In this document: positions 24,110-35,203 of the stretch, piece by piece
Layout of the letters: every line of letters starts with the position of its first letter
Position numbering within the stretch: the first letter of the stretch is position 1
NCBI RefSeq assembly: GCF_005938215.1
Contig: NZ_VCPD01000004.1
Coordinates: 248,001 to 312,000 of the forward strand
Length of the DNA stretch: 64,000 nucleotides
Direction: 5' to 3'
Origin: Ruegeria sediminis
GTDB lineage: Bacteria; Pseudomonadota; Alphaproteobacteria; Rhodobacterales; Rhodobacteraceae
The notes under the pieces: model-generated
Told to the model about the DNA's origin: nothing
The model's database searches: none
The model's input: the letters and a program-made list of their open reading frames with translations, nothing else
Made by a program: the position numbers and the translations under genes

Positions 24110-25123
24110 ATGAAAAAAGTGCTGATTACCGGAACCGCCGGCTTCATCGGTTTTCACCTTGCCAAACTGCTGGTGGCCGAGGGGTTTCGCGTCCACGGCT
24201 ATGACGGAATGACGGACTATTACGACGTCGACCTGAAACGCCGGCGGCACCAGATGCTGTTGCAGTCGCCGGGGTTCTCGGCAACCGAAGACCTGCTGGA
24301 AAACTACGAGCGGCTGTCGCAGGCAGCGGACGCGTTTCAACCGGATGTCATCGTTCATCTCGCCGCACAGGCAGGGGTGCGATACAGCCTGGAACAACCG
24401 CGAAGCTACATCGACTCGAACGTCGTCGGCACGTTCAACGTGATGGAGGTGGCACGCCAGCACGCGGTGGAGCATTTGCTGATGGCTTCGACCTCATCTG
24501 TCTACGGCGCGAACGAGGACATGCCATTTGCCGAGACCGACAAGGCCGACACGCAGCTCACCATCTATGCCGCCACCAAGAAGGCGAACGAGGCGATGGG
24601 CCATTCCTACGCCCACCTGTGGAACCTGCCGACGACCATGTTCCGGTTCTTCACGGTCTACGGCCCCTGGGGACGGCCGGATCTGGCGCTATATAAATTC
24701 GTCGACGCCATTCTGGATGACCGGCCGATCGACATCTACAACAACGGCGAGATGTACCGCGACTTTACCTATGTGGATGATCTGGTCCGCGGTATCCGGC
24801 TGCTGATGGACGCGGTTCCAGTCCGCCCGGGCAGCAGCGAAGAGATAGAAGAGGACGACAGCCTATCGCACGTCGCGCCGTTCCGCATCGTGAACATCGG
24901 CAATGCGGACAAGGTGATGTTGCTGGATTTCGTCGAGGCGATCGAAGAGGCGCTCGGCAAGAAGGCGATCCGCAACTACATGCCGATGCAAAAAGGCGAT
25001 CTCCACGCGACATGGGCCGATACCGGCCTGTTGCAGCGCCTGACCGGCTACCGCCCGCAGACCGACGTCAGGAATGGCATAGCGCGTTTCGTTGAGTGGT
25101 TCCGGGACTATCACGGCAAATAG
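24110..25123 (+). CDS. NAD-dependent epimerase, UDP-glucuronate 4-epimerase type
   Basis: The 337-residue extended short-chain dehydrogenase starts with [11 protein letters not shown] (NAD-binding) and has SSVYG near residue 131, the catalytic YAATKK near 157, the [14 protein letters not shown] segment near 182 and YVDDLVRGI near 226. This pattern is that of enzymes interconverting UDP-glucuronate and UDP-galacturonate (LspL/Cap1J type). AGGA precedes the ATG at 24110; the in-frame upstream ATG at 24053 lacks this. The sugar nucleotide would feed surface polysaccharide synthesis. Substrate is inferred from family resemblance. Confidence 0.85.
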   Translation: MKKVLITGTAGFIGFHLAKLLVAEGFRVHGYDGMTDYYDVDLKRRRHQMLLQSPGFSATEDLLENYERLSQAADAFQPDVIVHLAAQAGVRYSLEQPRSYIDSNVVGTFNVMEVARQHAVEHLLMASTSSVYGANEDMPFAETDKADTQLTIYAATKKANEAMGHSYAHLWNLPTTMFRFFTVYGPWGRPDLALYKFVDAILDDRPIDIYNNGEMYRDFTYVDDLVRGIRLLMDAVPVRPGSSEEIEEDDSLSHVAPFRIVNIGNADKVMLLDFVEAIEEALGKKAIRNYMPMQKGDLHATWADTGLLQRLTGYRPQTDVRNGIARFVEWFRDYHGK

Positions 25124-25280
25124 CCCGCGAAGAGCGACAGAAGCCGTTCGCCTCTCGAAACGGACCGTCATCACACCGGGTCACGATTGCGGGCGTTCAG
25201 CGGGCAATTGACCATGACCGGCGGATCGGTGTGGCCCGTGCGGACATCTGCACTAGCTTTGAAGGAAGAGGAGGAAAAAC

Positions 25281-25484
25281 ATGCCCTTGAAATCCATTCT
25301 GGCCGTTTTCCTGCTGGTTGTTTGGGTGTCCGGCTGCGGTGATACCACCGGTGAACAGATTCTCTACGGCGCAGGCGCAGGCGCCGCCGGATCCGCCATC
25401 CTGGATACAAACATCGTCGCAGGTGCGGCGGTTGGTGCGGCCGCCAACGTGATCTACTGCGAGGAAAATCCGCACAAGTGCTAG
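25281..25484 (+). CDS. Small glycine-zipper lipoprotein
   Basis: The 67-residue product has a lipoprotein signal with lipobox VSGC, then a Gly/Ala-rich stretch (YGAGAGAAGSA, AGAAVGAAANV) like glycine-zipper envelope proteins, and a final Cys pair. Strong GGAAGAGGAGG precedes the ATG. It is a likely outer-membrane lipoprotein of unknown role. A terminator follows, shared with the convergent nqrF. Confidence 0.7.
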   Translation: MPLKSILAVFLLVVWVSGCGDTTGEQILYGAGAGAAGSAILDTNIVAGAAVGAAANVIYCEENPHKC

Positions 25485-25574
25485 GCCGCGTCCAATGGCC
25501 TTGGGTGGAAAACTCGCGTCTTCCGAGCGCGGCATTTCAGCCGTGCCATAAAAACGCGAGGTCTTGGGAAATTG

Positions 25575-25604
25575 AAAACCGGCGCGTTTTGCGCCGGTTT
25601 TTCG
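25575..25604. terminator. Bidirectional terminator between lipoprotein gene and nqr operon
   Basis: AAAACCGGCGC (25575-25585) pairs with GCGCCGGTTTT (25591-25601) around GTTTT. A and T runs flank both sides, so it can end the nqr operon and the lipoprotein gene. Confidence 0.88.
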
Positions 25605-25608
25605 TTTC

Positions 25609-26829
25609 CTACCCGCCGAAATCGTCGAGCATGATGTCTTCGCGGTCCACGCCCAATTCCAGCAGCATGTTGATGACCGACTGGTTCATGATCGGCGGGC
25701 CGCACATGTAGAACTCGCAGTCCTCGGGCGCGGGGTGGTTCTTGAGATATTCCTCGAAGAGCACGTTGTGGATGAAGCCCGTGTAGCCATCCCAATCGTC
25801 GCCCGGCTGCGGGTCGCTGAGCGCCACGTGCCACTCGAAGTTCTCGTTTTCGGCGGCTAGCATGTCGAAATCCTCGACGAAGAACATCTCGCGCTTCGAC
25901 CGGGCGCCGTACCAGAAGCTGATCTTGCGCTTGGTCTTGAGCCGCTTGAGCTGATCGAAGATGTGCGACCGCATCGGCGCCATGCCGGCGCCACCGCCGA
26001 TGAACACCATCTCCTTGTCGGTGTCGCGGGCGAAGAACTCGCCGAACGGGCCCGAGATCGTGACCTTGTCGCCCGGCTTGAGATTGAAGATGTAGGACGA
26101 CATCTGACCCGGAGGAATACCGTCCGCGCCCGGCGGCGGCGAAGCCACCCGGACGTTGAGCATGATCATGCCCCGTTCCTCGGGGTAGTTCGCCATGGAA
26201 TAGGCGCGTTCGATCGGCTCGGTTACCGTGGACTTGTACTGCCACAGGTTGAACTTGTCCCAATCCTCGCGATACTCATCTTCGATGTCGAAGTCGGTAT
26301 AGGACAGCTGATGCGGCGGCGCCGCGATCTGGATGTAGCCGCCGGCGCGGAAATTGACGTTCTCGCCCTCGGGCAGGTCCAGCACGAGCGCCTTGATGAA
26401 GGTCGCAACATTCTCGTTCGAGCGGACGGTGCATTCCCATTTCTTGACGCCGAAAACCTCTTCGGGAACCTCGATCTCCATGTCCTGCTTGACCGCGACC
26501 TGGCAGGATAGACGGTCGCCGCAGGCGGCCTCGCGCTTGGTGATGTGGCTTTCCTCTGTCGGCAGGATCGATCCGCCGCCCGACATCACCCTGACCCGGC
26601 ATTGCGCGCAGGTTCCGCCGCCGCCGCAGGCCGAGGGAACGAACAGCTTCTCGGCCGCCAGCGTCTGCAGCAGCTTGCCGCCCGCCGGAACCGCGATGGT
26701 TTTTTCGCCGTTGATGGTGATGTTGACGTTGCCTGTCGAAACCAGACGCGAACGGGCCGCCATGATGAGTGCCACCAGCGCCAGAACGATCAGGGTAAAG
26801 AGGACTACGCCGAGCGTGAAAGTTTCCAT
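25609..26829 (-). CDS. nqrF: Na+-translocating NADH:quinone reductase subunit F
   Basis: NqrF takes electrons from NADH into the sodium-pumping NQR complex. The 406 residues show one N-terminal membrane helix, a 2Fe-2S ferredoxin domain ([13 protein letters not shown] and a later LSC), an FAD domain with RAYSMANYP, and an NADH domain with [12 protein letters not shown]. The last residues MLDDFGG match the family end. It is the final gene of nqrABCDEF, 16 bp after nqrE, and its stop is followed by a terminator. The accessory genes apbE and nqrM that often follow are not here. Confidence 0.97.
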   Translation of the reverse strand: METFTLGVVLFTLIVLALVALIMAARSRLVSTGNVNITINGEKTIAVPAGGKLLQTLAAEKLFVPSACGGGGTCAQCRVRVMSGGGSILPTEESHITKREAACGDRLSCQVAVKQDMEIEVPEEVFGVKKWECTVRSNENVATFIKALVLDLPEGENVNFRAGGYIQIAAPPHQLSYTDFDIEDEYREDWDKFNLWQYKSTVTEPIERAYSMANYPEERGMIMLNVRVASPPPGADGIPPGQMSSYIFNLKPGDKVTISGPFGEFFARDTDKEMVFIGGGAGMAPMRSHIFDQLKRLKTKRKISFWYGARSKREMFFVEDFDMLAAENENFEWHVALSDPQPGDDWDGYTGFIHNVLFEEYLKNHPAPEDCEFYMCGPPIMNQSVINMLLELGVDREDIMLDDFGG

Positions 26830-26845
26830 GTCTCCGCGCTCTCCG

Positions 26846-27453
<608 letters not shown>

Positions 27454-27454
<1 letters not shown>

Positions 27455-28107
27455 CAGTGCGCCTCCACCGACTGGATCTTGAATTCGCGTTCTTCGACCT
27501 GGTTCGGTTTCCACGTCCGGAAGGCCCAGATCAGCAGGCCGATCACGAAAAAGGCCGAAGGCGGCAGCAGAAGCAGCCCGTTCGGGACGTACCAGCCGCC
27601 GTTGTTGACCGTTTGCAGGATCGTCAAGCCGAACAGCGAGCCCGATCCGAACAATTCGCGGATGACACCCACGAGCATCAGGATCAGGCCATACCCCGTG
27701 CCGTTGCCCAGCCCGTCGATGAAGGACGCCACCGGCGGGTTCTTCATCGCGAAAGCCTCGGCCCGGCCCATCACGATGCAGTTGGTGATGATCAGGCCGA
27801 CGAAGACCGACAGCGTCTTGGATATCTGGAAGGCGTAGGCCTTGAGGATCTGGTCCACCAGGATCACCAGCGAGGCGATGATCACCATCTGCACGATGAT
27901 CCGGATCGAGCCGGGGATCTGGTTGCGCAGCATCGAGATGAACATCGACGAAAAAGCGGTCACGAAGATCACCGCCAGCGCCATCACCATCGAGACCTGC
28001 AGCGACGAGGTCACCGCCAGCGCCGAACAGATGCCCAGCACCTGCAGGGTGATCGGATTGTTGTCGACCAGCGGATCGACCAGCAGTTCTTTCCTAGTCT
28101 GGGCCAT
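27454..28107 (-). CDS. nqrD: Na+-NQR subunit D
   Basis: The 217-residue membrane subunit is homologous to NqrE. It begins with [21 protein letters not shown] and has the conserved cysteine segments [10 protein letters not shown] and [14 protein letters not shown], which bind the iron centre between NqrD and NqrE. Six hydrophobic helices are visible. Its start overlaps the nqrC stop codon by one base and its end overlaps nqrE. Confidence 0.96.
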
Positions 28108-28922
28108 CAGATCTCTCCCGCTTGCAGTTTGGCCAGGAAGGGGCCGTAGCCCGCATCGCCCATCCAGAATTTCACAAGGTTGTCCACGCCGACGGTCGTC
28201 AACGTGGCCCCGGCCAGCGCATCGACGTAGAATTCCGGCCCGGCGGCGGGTTGCGTCTTGGACACGGTGATCTGCAATTCGCCCGTGTCATCCCGCAGCT
28301 TCTTGCCGTTCCACAGCGCCTTCCAGCGCGGATTGTCGACCTCGGCGCCGAGGCCGGGCGTTTCGCCGTGCTGGTAGAATTGCAGGCCGAAGATGTCGTT
28401 GCCATTGTTTTCCAGCGCGATAAAGCCGTACAGCGTGGACCACAGCCCATAGCCGTGCAGCGGCAGGATCACCTTGTCCAGTGCCCCGCCTTCGTCCCGC
28501 AGCAGGTAGATCACGCGGTATTTGGCCTTGCGACCGATGCCCGCGGGATCGTCGTCGAGCGCGACGCTCAGTTCGGGATCGCTGGCGGCGGCCAGATCAT
28601 CGAAGGTTTCGGGATCGAACCGGTCATCGACGAATTCGCCGGTCTCGAGGTCCAGCACATGCGGCTCGAACGCGGCGAATGCCTCGCTGACATCGATGCC
28701 GGGCTCGTAGACGCCCGCCACCTGCAGGACGTTCACCTGCTTGTCCTTTAGCTTGTTGGCCTCCTGCACCGGGCGAAGGCTGACCGCCGCGGTCGAGACG
28801 ATCATCGAGGCCACGAGACACACCGCCACCGCGATGAAGATCGTCTTGCCGACCGAGTCGGGGGATGCCGCCAGAAACCGGGCGATCGCGCCCTTTGGTT
28901 CAGGGGTTTGCGTGTCAGACAT
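28107..28922 (-). CDS. nqrC: Na+-NQR subunit C
   Basis: NqrC has one N-terminal membrane helix and a periplasmic FMN-binding domain. The covalent FMN attachment motif is visible as [10 protein letters not shown], with the second threonine position carrying FMN in homologues. Other conserved parts are [14 protein letters not shown] and GETPGLGAE. The 271 residues match the family. It overlaps the 3' end of nqrB by 8 bp and nqrD by one base. FMN attachment requires an ApbE flavin transferase, which is not encoded in this window. Confidence 0.96.
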   Translation of the reverse strand: MSDTQTPEPKGAIARFLAASPDSVGKTIFIAVAVCLVASMIVSTAAVSLRPVQEANKLKDKQVNVLQVAGVYEPGIDVSEAFAAFEPHVLDLETGEFVDDRFDPETFDDLAAASDPELSVALDDDPAGIGRKAKYRVIYLLRDEGGALDKVILPLHGYGLWSTLYGFIALENNGNDIFGLQFYQHGETPGLGAEVDNPRWKALWNGKKLRDDTGELQITVSKTQPAAGPEFYVDALAGATLTTVGVDNLVKFWMGDAGYGPFLAKLQAGEI

Positions 28923-30123
28923 GGCGACGCGCCCTCCGTTTGATGTTCGCTTGCACGACGAAATAGTCGATCAGCGGCGCAAAGACGTTGCCGAACAGGA
29001 TGGCCAGCATCATGCCTTCGGGGAAGGCCGGGTTGACCACACGGATCAGCACCACCATGACGCCGATCAGCGCGCCATAGACGTAGCGGCCCATGTTGGT
29101 ATGGCTGGCCGAAACCGGCTCGGTGACCATGAAGGCGAGGCCGAAGGCGTAGCCGCCCAGCACCACGTGCCAGTACCAAGGCATCGCGAACATCGGGTTG
29201 GTGTCCGACCCGATCAGGTTCAGAAGCCAAGTGAAGGCGATGGTGCCGGCCAGGCAGCCGACGATCAGGCGATAGTTGGCGATCTTGGTAAGCAGCAGGA
29301 AGGCCAGGCCGATGATGCAGGCCAGGGTCGAGGTTTCGCCGAAACTGCCCTGAATGGTGCCGTAGAACGCGTTCCACCAGGTGATGCCTTCGGCCGCCAG
29401 CGCCTGATAGCCGTCCGCCGCCGACACCGCCAGGGCGGTCGCGCCGGAAAACCCGTCCACCGGGGTCCAGACCGCATCGCCCGACATGGCGGCGGGATAG
29501 GCGAAATACAGAAACGCCCGGCCGACCAGCGCAGGATTGAGGAAGTTCTTGCCGGTGCCGCCAAAGACCTCCTTGCCGATCACCACCCCGAAGATGATGC
29601 CCAGCGCAACCTGCCAAAGGGGCGTGGTGGCAGGAAGGATCAGCGTATAGAGCATCGACGTGACGAGGAACCCCTCGTTCACCTCATGCCCGCGCACAGT
29701 GGCGAAGATCACTTCGAAAATGCCGCCGGCGACGAGTGTCGTGATGTAGATCGGCAGGAAATACAGCAGCCCGTGCATGACGTTGCCAAAGGCGCTTGCC
29801 GGGTCCAGCGAGATGCCAAACGCCTGCAGGATGGCGATGCGCCAGCCGGTCGCGGCCTCGGAACCCATCACGGCAAGCGCGGAATTGGCCTGGTAGCCGG
29901 TGTTCCACATTCCCCACAGGATGCAGGGGATCGTCGCGATCACGACATAGGTCATGATCCGCTTCATATCCACGAAGGAACGGGCATGAGGCGCGACGGT
30001 GGTTACGGTTTTCGGTGTGTAGATGAAGCTCTCGACCATCTCGTAGACGGGAAAGAGTTTCTCGTACTTGCCGCCCTTGGTGAAGTTCGGCTCGATCCGG
30101 TCAAAGAAGCTGCGCAAACCCAT
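28915..30123 (-). CDS. nqrB: Na+-NQR subunit B
   Basis: The 402-residue membrane subunit contains the sodium channel and sites for FMN and riboflavin. It has about ten hydrophobic helices and the covalent FMN motif DGFSGATALA (Thr after Gly-Ala). RSFFDRIEPNFTKGGKYEKLFP at the N-terminus, in two shorter conserved blocks, is typical. It starts 5 bp after the nqrA stop and overlaps nqrC. Confidence 0.96.
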   Translation of the reverse strand: MGLRSFFDRIEPNFTKGGKYEKLFPVYEMVESFIYTPKTVTTVAPHARSFVDMKRIMTYVVIATIPCILWGMWNTGYQANSALAVMGSEAATGWRIAILQAFGISLDPASAFGNVMHGLLYFLPIYITTLVAGGIFEVIFATVRGHEVNEGFLVTSMLYTLILPATTPLWQVALGIIFGVVIGKEVFGGTGKNFLNPALVGRAFLYFAYPAAMSGDAVWTPVDGFSGATALAVSAADGYQALAAEGITWWNAFYGTIQGSFGETSTLACIIGLAFLLLTKIANYRLIVGCLAGTIAFTWLLNLIGSDTNPMFAMPWYWHVVLGGYAFGLAFMVTEPVSASHTNMGRYVYGALIGVMVVLIRVVNPAFPEGMMLAILFGNVFAPLIDYFVVQANIKRRARRHV

Positions 30124-30128
30124 CCGGC

Positions 30129-31472
30129 TCAGCCCTCCTTCTCAATCTTTGCAAGGCAGTCGCGCAGCGCCAGCCCGTATTCATACTTGGCGGGACAGGC
30201 AAAGCCGACAAGGCCCAGATCCTCTTCGTCCAGTTCCAGCGCGCCAAGCGCCTGCGCCGTGTCGGTATCCATCACCAGCAGCGCCCGCAGCAATTGCGTC
30301 GGCAGATAGTCCTGCGGCATCAACTCTTCGAACGTGCCGGTGGGCACCATCGCGCGGCGACCGCCATTGAGGTTGCTGGTGAAGGCGTAGAGTTTCTTGG
30401 CGAAGGCCGAGCCCAGCACCGGCTGCACCGCGTATTTCGAGGGCATCGGTCGGATCCAGCCCATCGGGATCTGTTCGCGATCCTCGCGGATGATGGAAAC
30501 CTGGCGGGCGAACCGGCCGAGATAGGCGACCGGCCCGTCGGCATGGCGGCCCGACAGGATCGAACCCGAAATGACCCGGACGGGTCCGTCCGCGTTGATC
30601 TCGTCGCGGGTCAGATCCTCGGTCGAAGCACCCATGACGGTGCGGATCAGCCGCGGCTGACGCGCGGCGGGACCGGACAGCGCAACGACGATGTTGGGAT
30701 CCAGGTGACCCGTCTGCATCAGGCGGCCGATGGCGATCACGTCCTGATACCCGATGGTCCAGACCTGCGTATCTGCCTTGGGCGGCGCAAGGAAATGAAT
30801 ATGCGTACCGGCCAGGCCAGCGGGATGCGGGCCGGAAAATGACGCGGCTTCCACGCCGGGCAGATCGCCGCCCGGGATGCTGTCGCCGTCCTTGTGGCAC
30901 AGATAAGTCTTGCCTTCGGTCAGTTTCGATACCGCGCTCAGCCCGGCGGCGAAGGCGTCGCCTGCGTCCGCGATGATCAGGGCTGCATCCGCCGACAGCG
31001 GTTCGCTGTCCATCGCGGTCACGAAGATCGCGGCCGGGGCGGTGCCGGGCAGAGGCATCTTGGAATAGGGCCGCGTGCGGAACGCCGTCCACAAGCCGGC
31101 GGCGCACAGTTTGGCGGTCACGCCTTCAGCCGTCTCGCCGTCGCCCACGCCCGAAAAATCGACGCCCGCATCGTTGGCATCCGCGACTTCGATCACCACG
31201 CTTTGCAGAACCCGGCGCGCACCGCGGTTGATCGCGACGACCTTGCCGCCCAGCGGCGCGACCATCATCACGTCGGGTGCATCCTTGTGGCAGAAAAGCG
31301 GAGTGCCGCGTTGCACATCGTCGCCTTCCTGAACCAGCATCCGCGGCTTCAGTCCGACATAATCGGGGCCAAGCACGGCAACCGTCGAGAATTCCGGCCC
31401 TGGGTGGATCTTTTGTTCGGGCGCGCCCTCGACAGGCAGGTCCAGCCCCTTTTTCAGTTTGAAAGTCTGCAT
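30129..31472 (-). CDS. nqrA: Na+-NQR subunit A
   Basis: NqrA is the 447-residue cytoplasmic quinone-site subunit and the first gene of the operon. The N-terminal segments KKGLDLPVEG and DYVGLKPRMLVQEGD, the Rnf-like FCHKDAPDVMMVAPLGGKVV, and C-terminal FEELMPQDYLPTQLLRALL are conserved. The operon promoter must lie in the 270-bp gap upstream (31473-31743), where I see no clear regulatory motif. Confidence 0.96.
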   Translation of the reverse strand: MQTFKLKKGLDLPVEGAPEQKIHPGPEFSTVAVLGPDYVGLKPRMLVQEGDDVQRGTPLFCHKDAPDVMMVAPLGGKVVAINRGARRVLQSVVIEVADANDAGVDFSGVGDGETAEGVTAKLCAAGLWTAFRTRPYSKMPLPGTAPAAIFVTAMDSEPLSADAALIIADAGDAFAAGLSAVSKLTEGKTYLCHKDGDSIPGGDLPGVEAASFSGPHPAGLAGTHIHFLAPPKADTQVWTIGYQDVIAIGRLMQTGHLDPNIVVALSGPAARQPRLIRTVMGASTEDLTRDEINADGPVRVISGSILSGRHADGPVAYLGRFARQVSIIREDREQIPMGWIRPMPSKYAVQPVLGSAFAKKLYAFTSNLNGGRRAMVPTGTFEELMPQDYLPTQLLRALLVMDTDTAQALGALELDEEDLGLVGFACPAKYEYGLALRDCLAKIEKEG

Positions 31473-31743
31473 GTCGCTTCGTTCTTCCGAGCCCAGTTCC
31501 CGTGCCAGCTAGTCCCTACCGGATGACCTTGGCCCAGCGGATGCGCAGGAAACAGGTGTGAATCCGCGAAACCGGCCTCGGTCAGGGCACCGTTTACGCG
31601 GGGACGTTACCGAAGGCAAACCTGTTACCGCTCAAACAGGCGCCAAAGCCCGGATTTGGGCGAAATTGACGCAATCGGCGCCAATGATGCCGCCTATGAA
31701 TTTGCATGTCGCACATTCGCGGCAGCCAGTATATGCAGCCGGC

Positions 31744-32859
31744 ATGAGCAAATCCGACGATCTGGACATCTTTCTGGTCGCCACGCCCGGCCTTGAAAAC
31801 CCGCTTTGTGCCGAAACGGCCGAAAAGGGTTTTGCCGGCGCGCGCGTCATCCCCGGCGGCGTGAGCTGCCGCGGCAACTGGGCCGAGGTCTGGCGCGCCA
31901 ACCTGCAGCTGCGCGGCGCGAACAAGGTTCTGGTGCGCATCGGCTCGTTCCCTGCCGTGCATCTGGCGCAACTGGACAAGCGCGCGCGGAAATTCCCCTG
32001 GGGGGACGTGCTGCGCGCGGATGTGCCCATCAAGGTAGAGGCGACCAGCCGCAAGTCGCGCATCTATCATGCCGGCGCCGCGAAGCAGCGGGTCGAGACC
32101 GCGATTGCGGAAACACTGGGCGCGCCGGTTTCGCCGGAGGCCGGATTGCGCGTCCTGCTGCGGATCGAAAAAGATCTGTGCACTTTTTCTGTGGATACGT
32201 CCGGCGAGCCACTGCACAAGCGCGGCCACAAGGAGGCCGTCGCCAAGGCCCCCATGCGCGAGACCATGGCCGCCATGTTCCTGCGCGATTGCGGGTTCGA
32301 CGGATCCGAACCGGTACTGGACCCCATGTGCGGCTCTGGCACATTCGTGATCGAAGCCGCCGAGATCGCGATGGGACTGGATCCCGGACGCACGCGCAGC
32401 TTTGCCTTCGAACAGCTCGCGACATTCGACGCGTCGGTGTGGCAAGACATGCGGGATTCCGGCACCGCGACCGAAACAGGCATCCTGTTTCACGGCTCGG
32501 ACCGCAACGATGGCGCGATCGAAGCCAGCCGCGCCAACGCCGCCCGCGCCGGTGTCGACGGGATCACCCGCTTTCAGCATCGGGCCGTCAGCGACCTGAA
32601 GGCGCCCGACGGCCCGCCGGGCCTCGTGATCGTCAACCCGCCCTATGGCGGCCGAATAGGCGACGAAAAACGGCTGCGTTCGCTCTACGGGTCGCTCGGC
32701 AAAGTGTTGCTGGAGCGCTTTTCCGGCTGGCGGGTCGGCATCGTCACCAGCGGCCAGGGTCTGGCGCGCGCAACCCGGCTGCCTCTGCTGCCGCCGGGGC
32801 CGGTGGTCGATCACGGCGGCACCAAGATCCGGCTTTATCGGACGCCCCCTCTGGCGTGA
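31744..32859 (+). CDS. THUMP-domain class I SAM-dependent RNA methyltransferase
   Basis: The 371-residue protein has an N-terminal THUMP/RlmL-like RNA-binding part (LVATPGLENPLCAE start) and a Rossmann methyltransferase domain with the SAM loop DPMCGSGTFVIEAAEIA and the catalytic NPPYGGRIGDE. The NPPY form points to N-methylation of a base, as in RlmL (23S rRNA guanine). The ATG at 31744 begins the conserved part; the frame is open from 31558, but that stretch looks noncoding. It diverges from nqrA. Confidence 0.88.
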   Translation: MSKSDDLDIFLVATPGLENPLCAETAEKGFAGARVIPGGVSCRGNWAEVWRANLQLRGANKVLVRIGSFPAVHLAQLDKRARKFPWGDVLRADVPIKVEATSRKSRIYHAGAAKQRVETAIAETLGAPVSPEAGLRVLLRIEKDLCTFSVDTSGEPLHKRGHKEAVAKAPMRETMAAMFLRDCGFDGSEPVLDPMCGSGTFVIEAAEIAMGLDPGRTRSFAFEQLATFDASVWQDMRDSGTATETGILFHGSDRNDGAIEASRANAARAGVDGITRFQHRAVSDLKAPDGPPGLVIVNPPYGGRIGDEKRLRSLYGSLGKVLLERFSGWRVGIVTSGQGLARATRLPLLPPGPVVDHGGTKIRLYRTPPLA

Positions 32860-32995
32860 AGCGGCAGGGGTGTACACATGGGCAGCGATCCGATCCGATC
32901 CGATCCACGCATTTCCGTGTCGCCGGAATCCACAATGGCACGGCAGAATCCCCCTTGCGCATCCGATTTCACGGGTATAGATCACCCGCCACGGT

Positions 32996-33072
32996 CGGAG
33001 TGTAGCTCAGCCTGGTAGAGCACTGTCTTCGGGAGGCAGGGGCCGGAGGTTCGAATCCTCTCACTCCGACCA
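32996..33072 (+). tRNA. tRNA-Pro (anticodon CGG)
   Basis: A 77-nt cloverleaf with an encoded CCA end. The acceptor stem CGGAGTG pairs with CACTCCG, the D arm contains AGCTCAGCCTGGTAGAGC, and the T arm GGTTCGAATCC is canonical. The anticodon stem CTGTC/GGCAG encloses loop TTCGGGA, giving anticodon CGG at 33030-33032, which reads CCG proline codons. Confidence 0.96.
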
Positions 33073-33480
33073 ATACTTCAATCAAAATCCGACCTTTTTC
33101 GCTTCCGGAAGCTGAACGGCGCCGTACAGCCCCTCGGAAGCAACCGGAGGTCAGCGTCTCTTGCCGGCACTTTGACCGCGCGGACTGGTTTCGATTCACC
33201 GTATTTGGTGATCGTCTTGTCAGACTTCCTGAGATTGACCGGACAGACCAAGTGGGCGAACTTGCAAGGATGACACGTCTGGCTATTGCCGATCAGCTGT
33301 TGCCTTTGACAGGTATTCATAACCCAAGCGGGACGAACATCCGCAACCGCAAATTGGCAACTGACGGCCCTCCTGCATCGCAGGCCGCAAAGATACAGCT
33401 TGGCAGCGGCACAGGTTCATTCAATTGTCAGACGGCATGGAAACATGCAGAATGCCTTTGGTATTGAGTTAAGTGGTTAG
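33073..33480. other. Intergenic region downstream of tRNA-Pro
   Basis: I see no gene, hairpin terminator or repeat that I can support in these 408 bp. Short open frames on both strands have unremarkable composition. A tRNA 3' end is a common integration site, but no integrase or repeat of the tRNA end is present here. Confidence 0.5.
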
Positions 33481-35202
33481 ATGAACGGGCTGTCTTTCAA
33501 CATCATCGCCGGATTGATCCTGCTCGCGGTGGGGCTGGTTCTTCCCAGCAGCGCACTGGTCCAGGGACTGCGCGGCAGTGGTGCCGTCGGTGAACCGGCC
33601 CTTGTCCAGGGCGCTTGGCTTTTCAAGGCCGGTCTGGTGACATTCGGGGCGTATCTTCTGGCGCTGCGGTTGTTGCCGGTCCGTCAGCCTCCGGTTCACA
33701 TCCGCCCAGAGATTTCTGAGGCAAGCCCTGTCCAGACCGCGATTTTCATTGCATTGCTGGTCTGCGCGACGGCGCTTCGGCTCCACGATCTCGATGTCGG
33801 GATCTGGTATGACGAGATGCTGACATCGGTCTACTACATGCCGATGACCGTGGGTCAGATCGTCAGCACCTATCACGACGCCAACAACCACGTTCTGTTC
33901 TCGGTCCTCGCGCGGCTGTCCCTGTCGGTCTTCGGCGACAGCGTCTGGGCATTCAGGCTGCCTGCGGTGCTTTTCGGCATCGGTGGCGTCGCCGCGCTCT
34001 ATTACCTTGCACGGCGGGTCAGCGGGACGAACGAAAGCCTGTTTGCCGCGGCGCTGTTGACCTTTTCCTATCATCATATCTGGTTCAGCCAGAACGCGCG
34101 GGGCTACACCGCGCTGCTGTTCTTCTCGATTCTTTCAAGCGCCTGGCTGCTGGACGCCATCCGTCACGGTAGCCCGCGCAAATGGGGGCTCTACTGCCTT
34201 GCCGTCGTTCTGGGGGCTTTCACGCATCCGACCATGGGCCTGATGGCCCTGGCGCAGTTCATGATCTGGGGCGCGACCCTTTTCGGCCGGACCGCCCAGC
34301 GGGCTCCGTGTCCGTGGAACGGGCTGTTCTGCGGTTTCATTCCCGTGGGTCTGCTGACCTTTCAAGCCTATGCGCTGGTCTTGCCAAGCATGGTCGGTGG
34401 AGCGCTGCTGAACTCCGGCCTCCAGGGAAGGGACAATGAGTGGACCAATCCGCTCTGGGCGTTCGCCGAACTCGTCAGCAGCCTTCGGATCGGCTTTGCC
34501 AGCGGCGGCGTCGTGCTTGTGGCGGGAGCGGTCTTTGCCATCGGTCTGCTGGATTTCATCCGCAAAAGGCCGGCGGTCGCGTCGTTGTTCCTGATCCCGG
34601 TGGTGGTCGGGTTCACCGTCATGACGAGCATCGGGTACACGCTGTTCCCGCGGTTCTTCTTTTTCGCCTTCGGGTTCGCCATCATCATCGTGATCCGCGG
34701 CGCGACCGTGACAGGCCGTTTCCTCGAACGTTTCCTTCCGTTGCCTGCATCGGCCGCCGGCTGGCTGCCTGCATTGCTGTGCGCCGGCATCGTGTCGGCC
34801 TCGGTCCTGTCCCTGCGTCACGTCTACCTGCCGAAACAGAACTATGCCGCGGCGATTGAATTGATCGAGCGGGAAACGCAGCCAGGCGACACTGTTCTTA
34901 CAGTTGGCATCGCCGGCTTCCCGTTCAACGCCTACTACGGCAAGGAGTGGCCTACGATCGAGACCGTGGAGGAACTGGAGCGTTTGGGCTCGGAAACCGG
35001 CAGAACCTGGCTGATCTACACCATGCCGGTACATGCCAAGACCACGTACCCCGAGATCCTTGCCCGGATCGACAAGGATTTCACTGTCGTCGACCGGTTC
35101 CATGGCTCGCTGGGCGGCGGAGACGTTGTCGTGTGCCGGGAGAACATCGACAGGGGCGCCCGTGCCGGCACTGGTCGCTTAGTCTCGAAAGGAAGCGAAT
35201 AG
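33481..35202 (+). CDS. GT39-like membrane glycosyltransferase
   Basis: The 573-residue polytopic protein has about 11 hydrophobic segments. It shows GT39/ArnT-like features: an early lumenal acidic motif IWYDEMLTS near residue 117, a NNHVLFS loop near 138, and SQNARGYTAL near 202. Such enzymes use polyprenyl-phosphate sugars to glycosylate lipids, proteins or polymers on the periplasmic face. A soluble C-terminal domain of about 120 residues follows the membrane part. Its stop lies one base before the asnB start, so the two are probably co-transcribed and belong to the exopolysaccharide locus. Confidence 0.8.
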   Translation: MNGLSFNIIAGLILLAVGLVLPSSALVQGLRGSGAVGEPALVQGAWLFKAGLVTFGAYLLALRLLPVRQPPVHIRPEISEASPVQTAIFIALLVCATALRLHDLDVGIWYDEMLTSVYYMPMTVGQIVSTYHDANNHVLFSVLARLSLSVFGDSVWAFRLPAVLFGIGGVAALYYLARRVSGTNESLFAAALLTFSYHHIWFSQNARGYTALLFFSILSSAWLLDAIRHGSPRKWGLYCLAVVLGAFTHPTMGLMALAQFMIWGATLFGRTAQRAPCPWNGLFCGFIPVGLLTFQAYALVLPSMVGGALLNSGLQGRDNEWTNPLWAFAELVSSLRIGFASGGVVLVAGAVFAIGLLDFIRKRPAVASLFLIPVVVGFTVMTSIGYTLFPRFFFFAFGFAIIIVIRGATVTGRFLERFLPLPASAAGWLPALLCAGIVSASVLSLRHVYLPKQNYAAAIELIERETQPGDTVLTVGIAGFPFNAYYGKEWPTIETVEELERLGSETGRTWLIYTMPVHAKTTYPEILARIDKDFTVVDRFHGSLGGGDVVVCRENIDRGARAGTGRLVSKGSE

Positions 35203-35203
35203 C

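Noticed and set aside
28741..30309. Long plus-strand open frame opposite nqrB and nqrC
   Set aside because: It is a high-GC shadow: the minus-strand frames encode complete, recognisable NQR subunits. The same reasoning removes the long frames opposite the GT14, ilvD, amtB, PBP, nqrE/D, asnB and TPR genes.
33073..33480. Integration scar next to tRNA-Pro
   Set aside because: No integrase, no repeated tRNA 3' end and no accessory genes are visible there.
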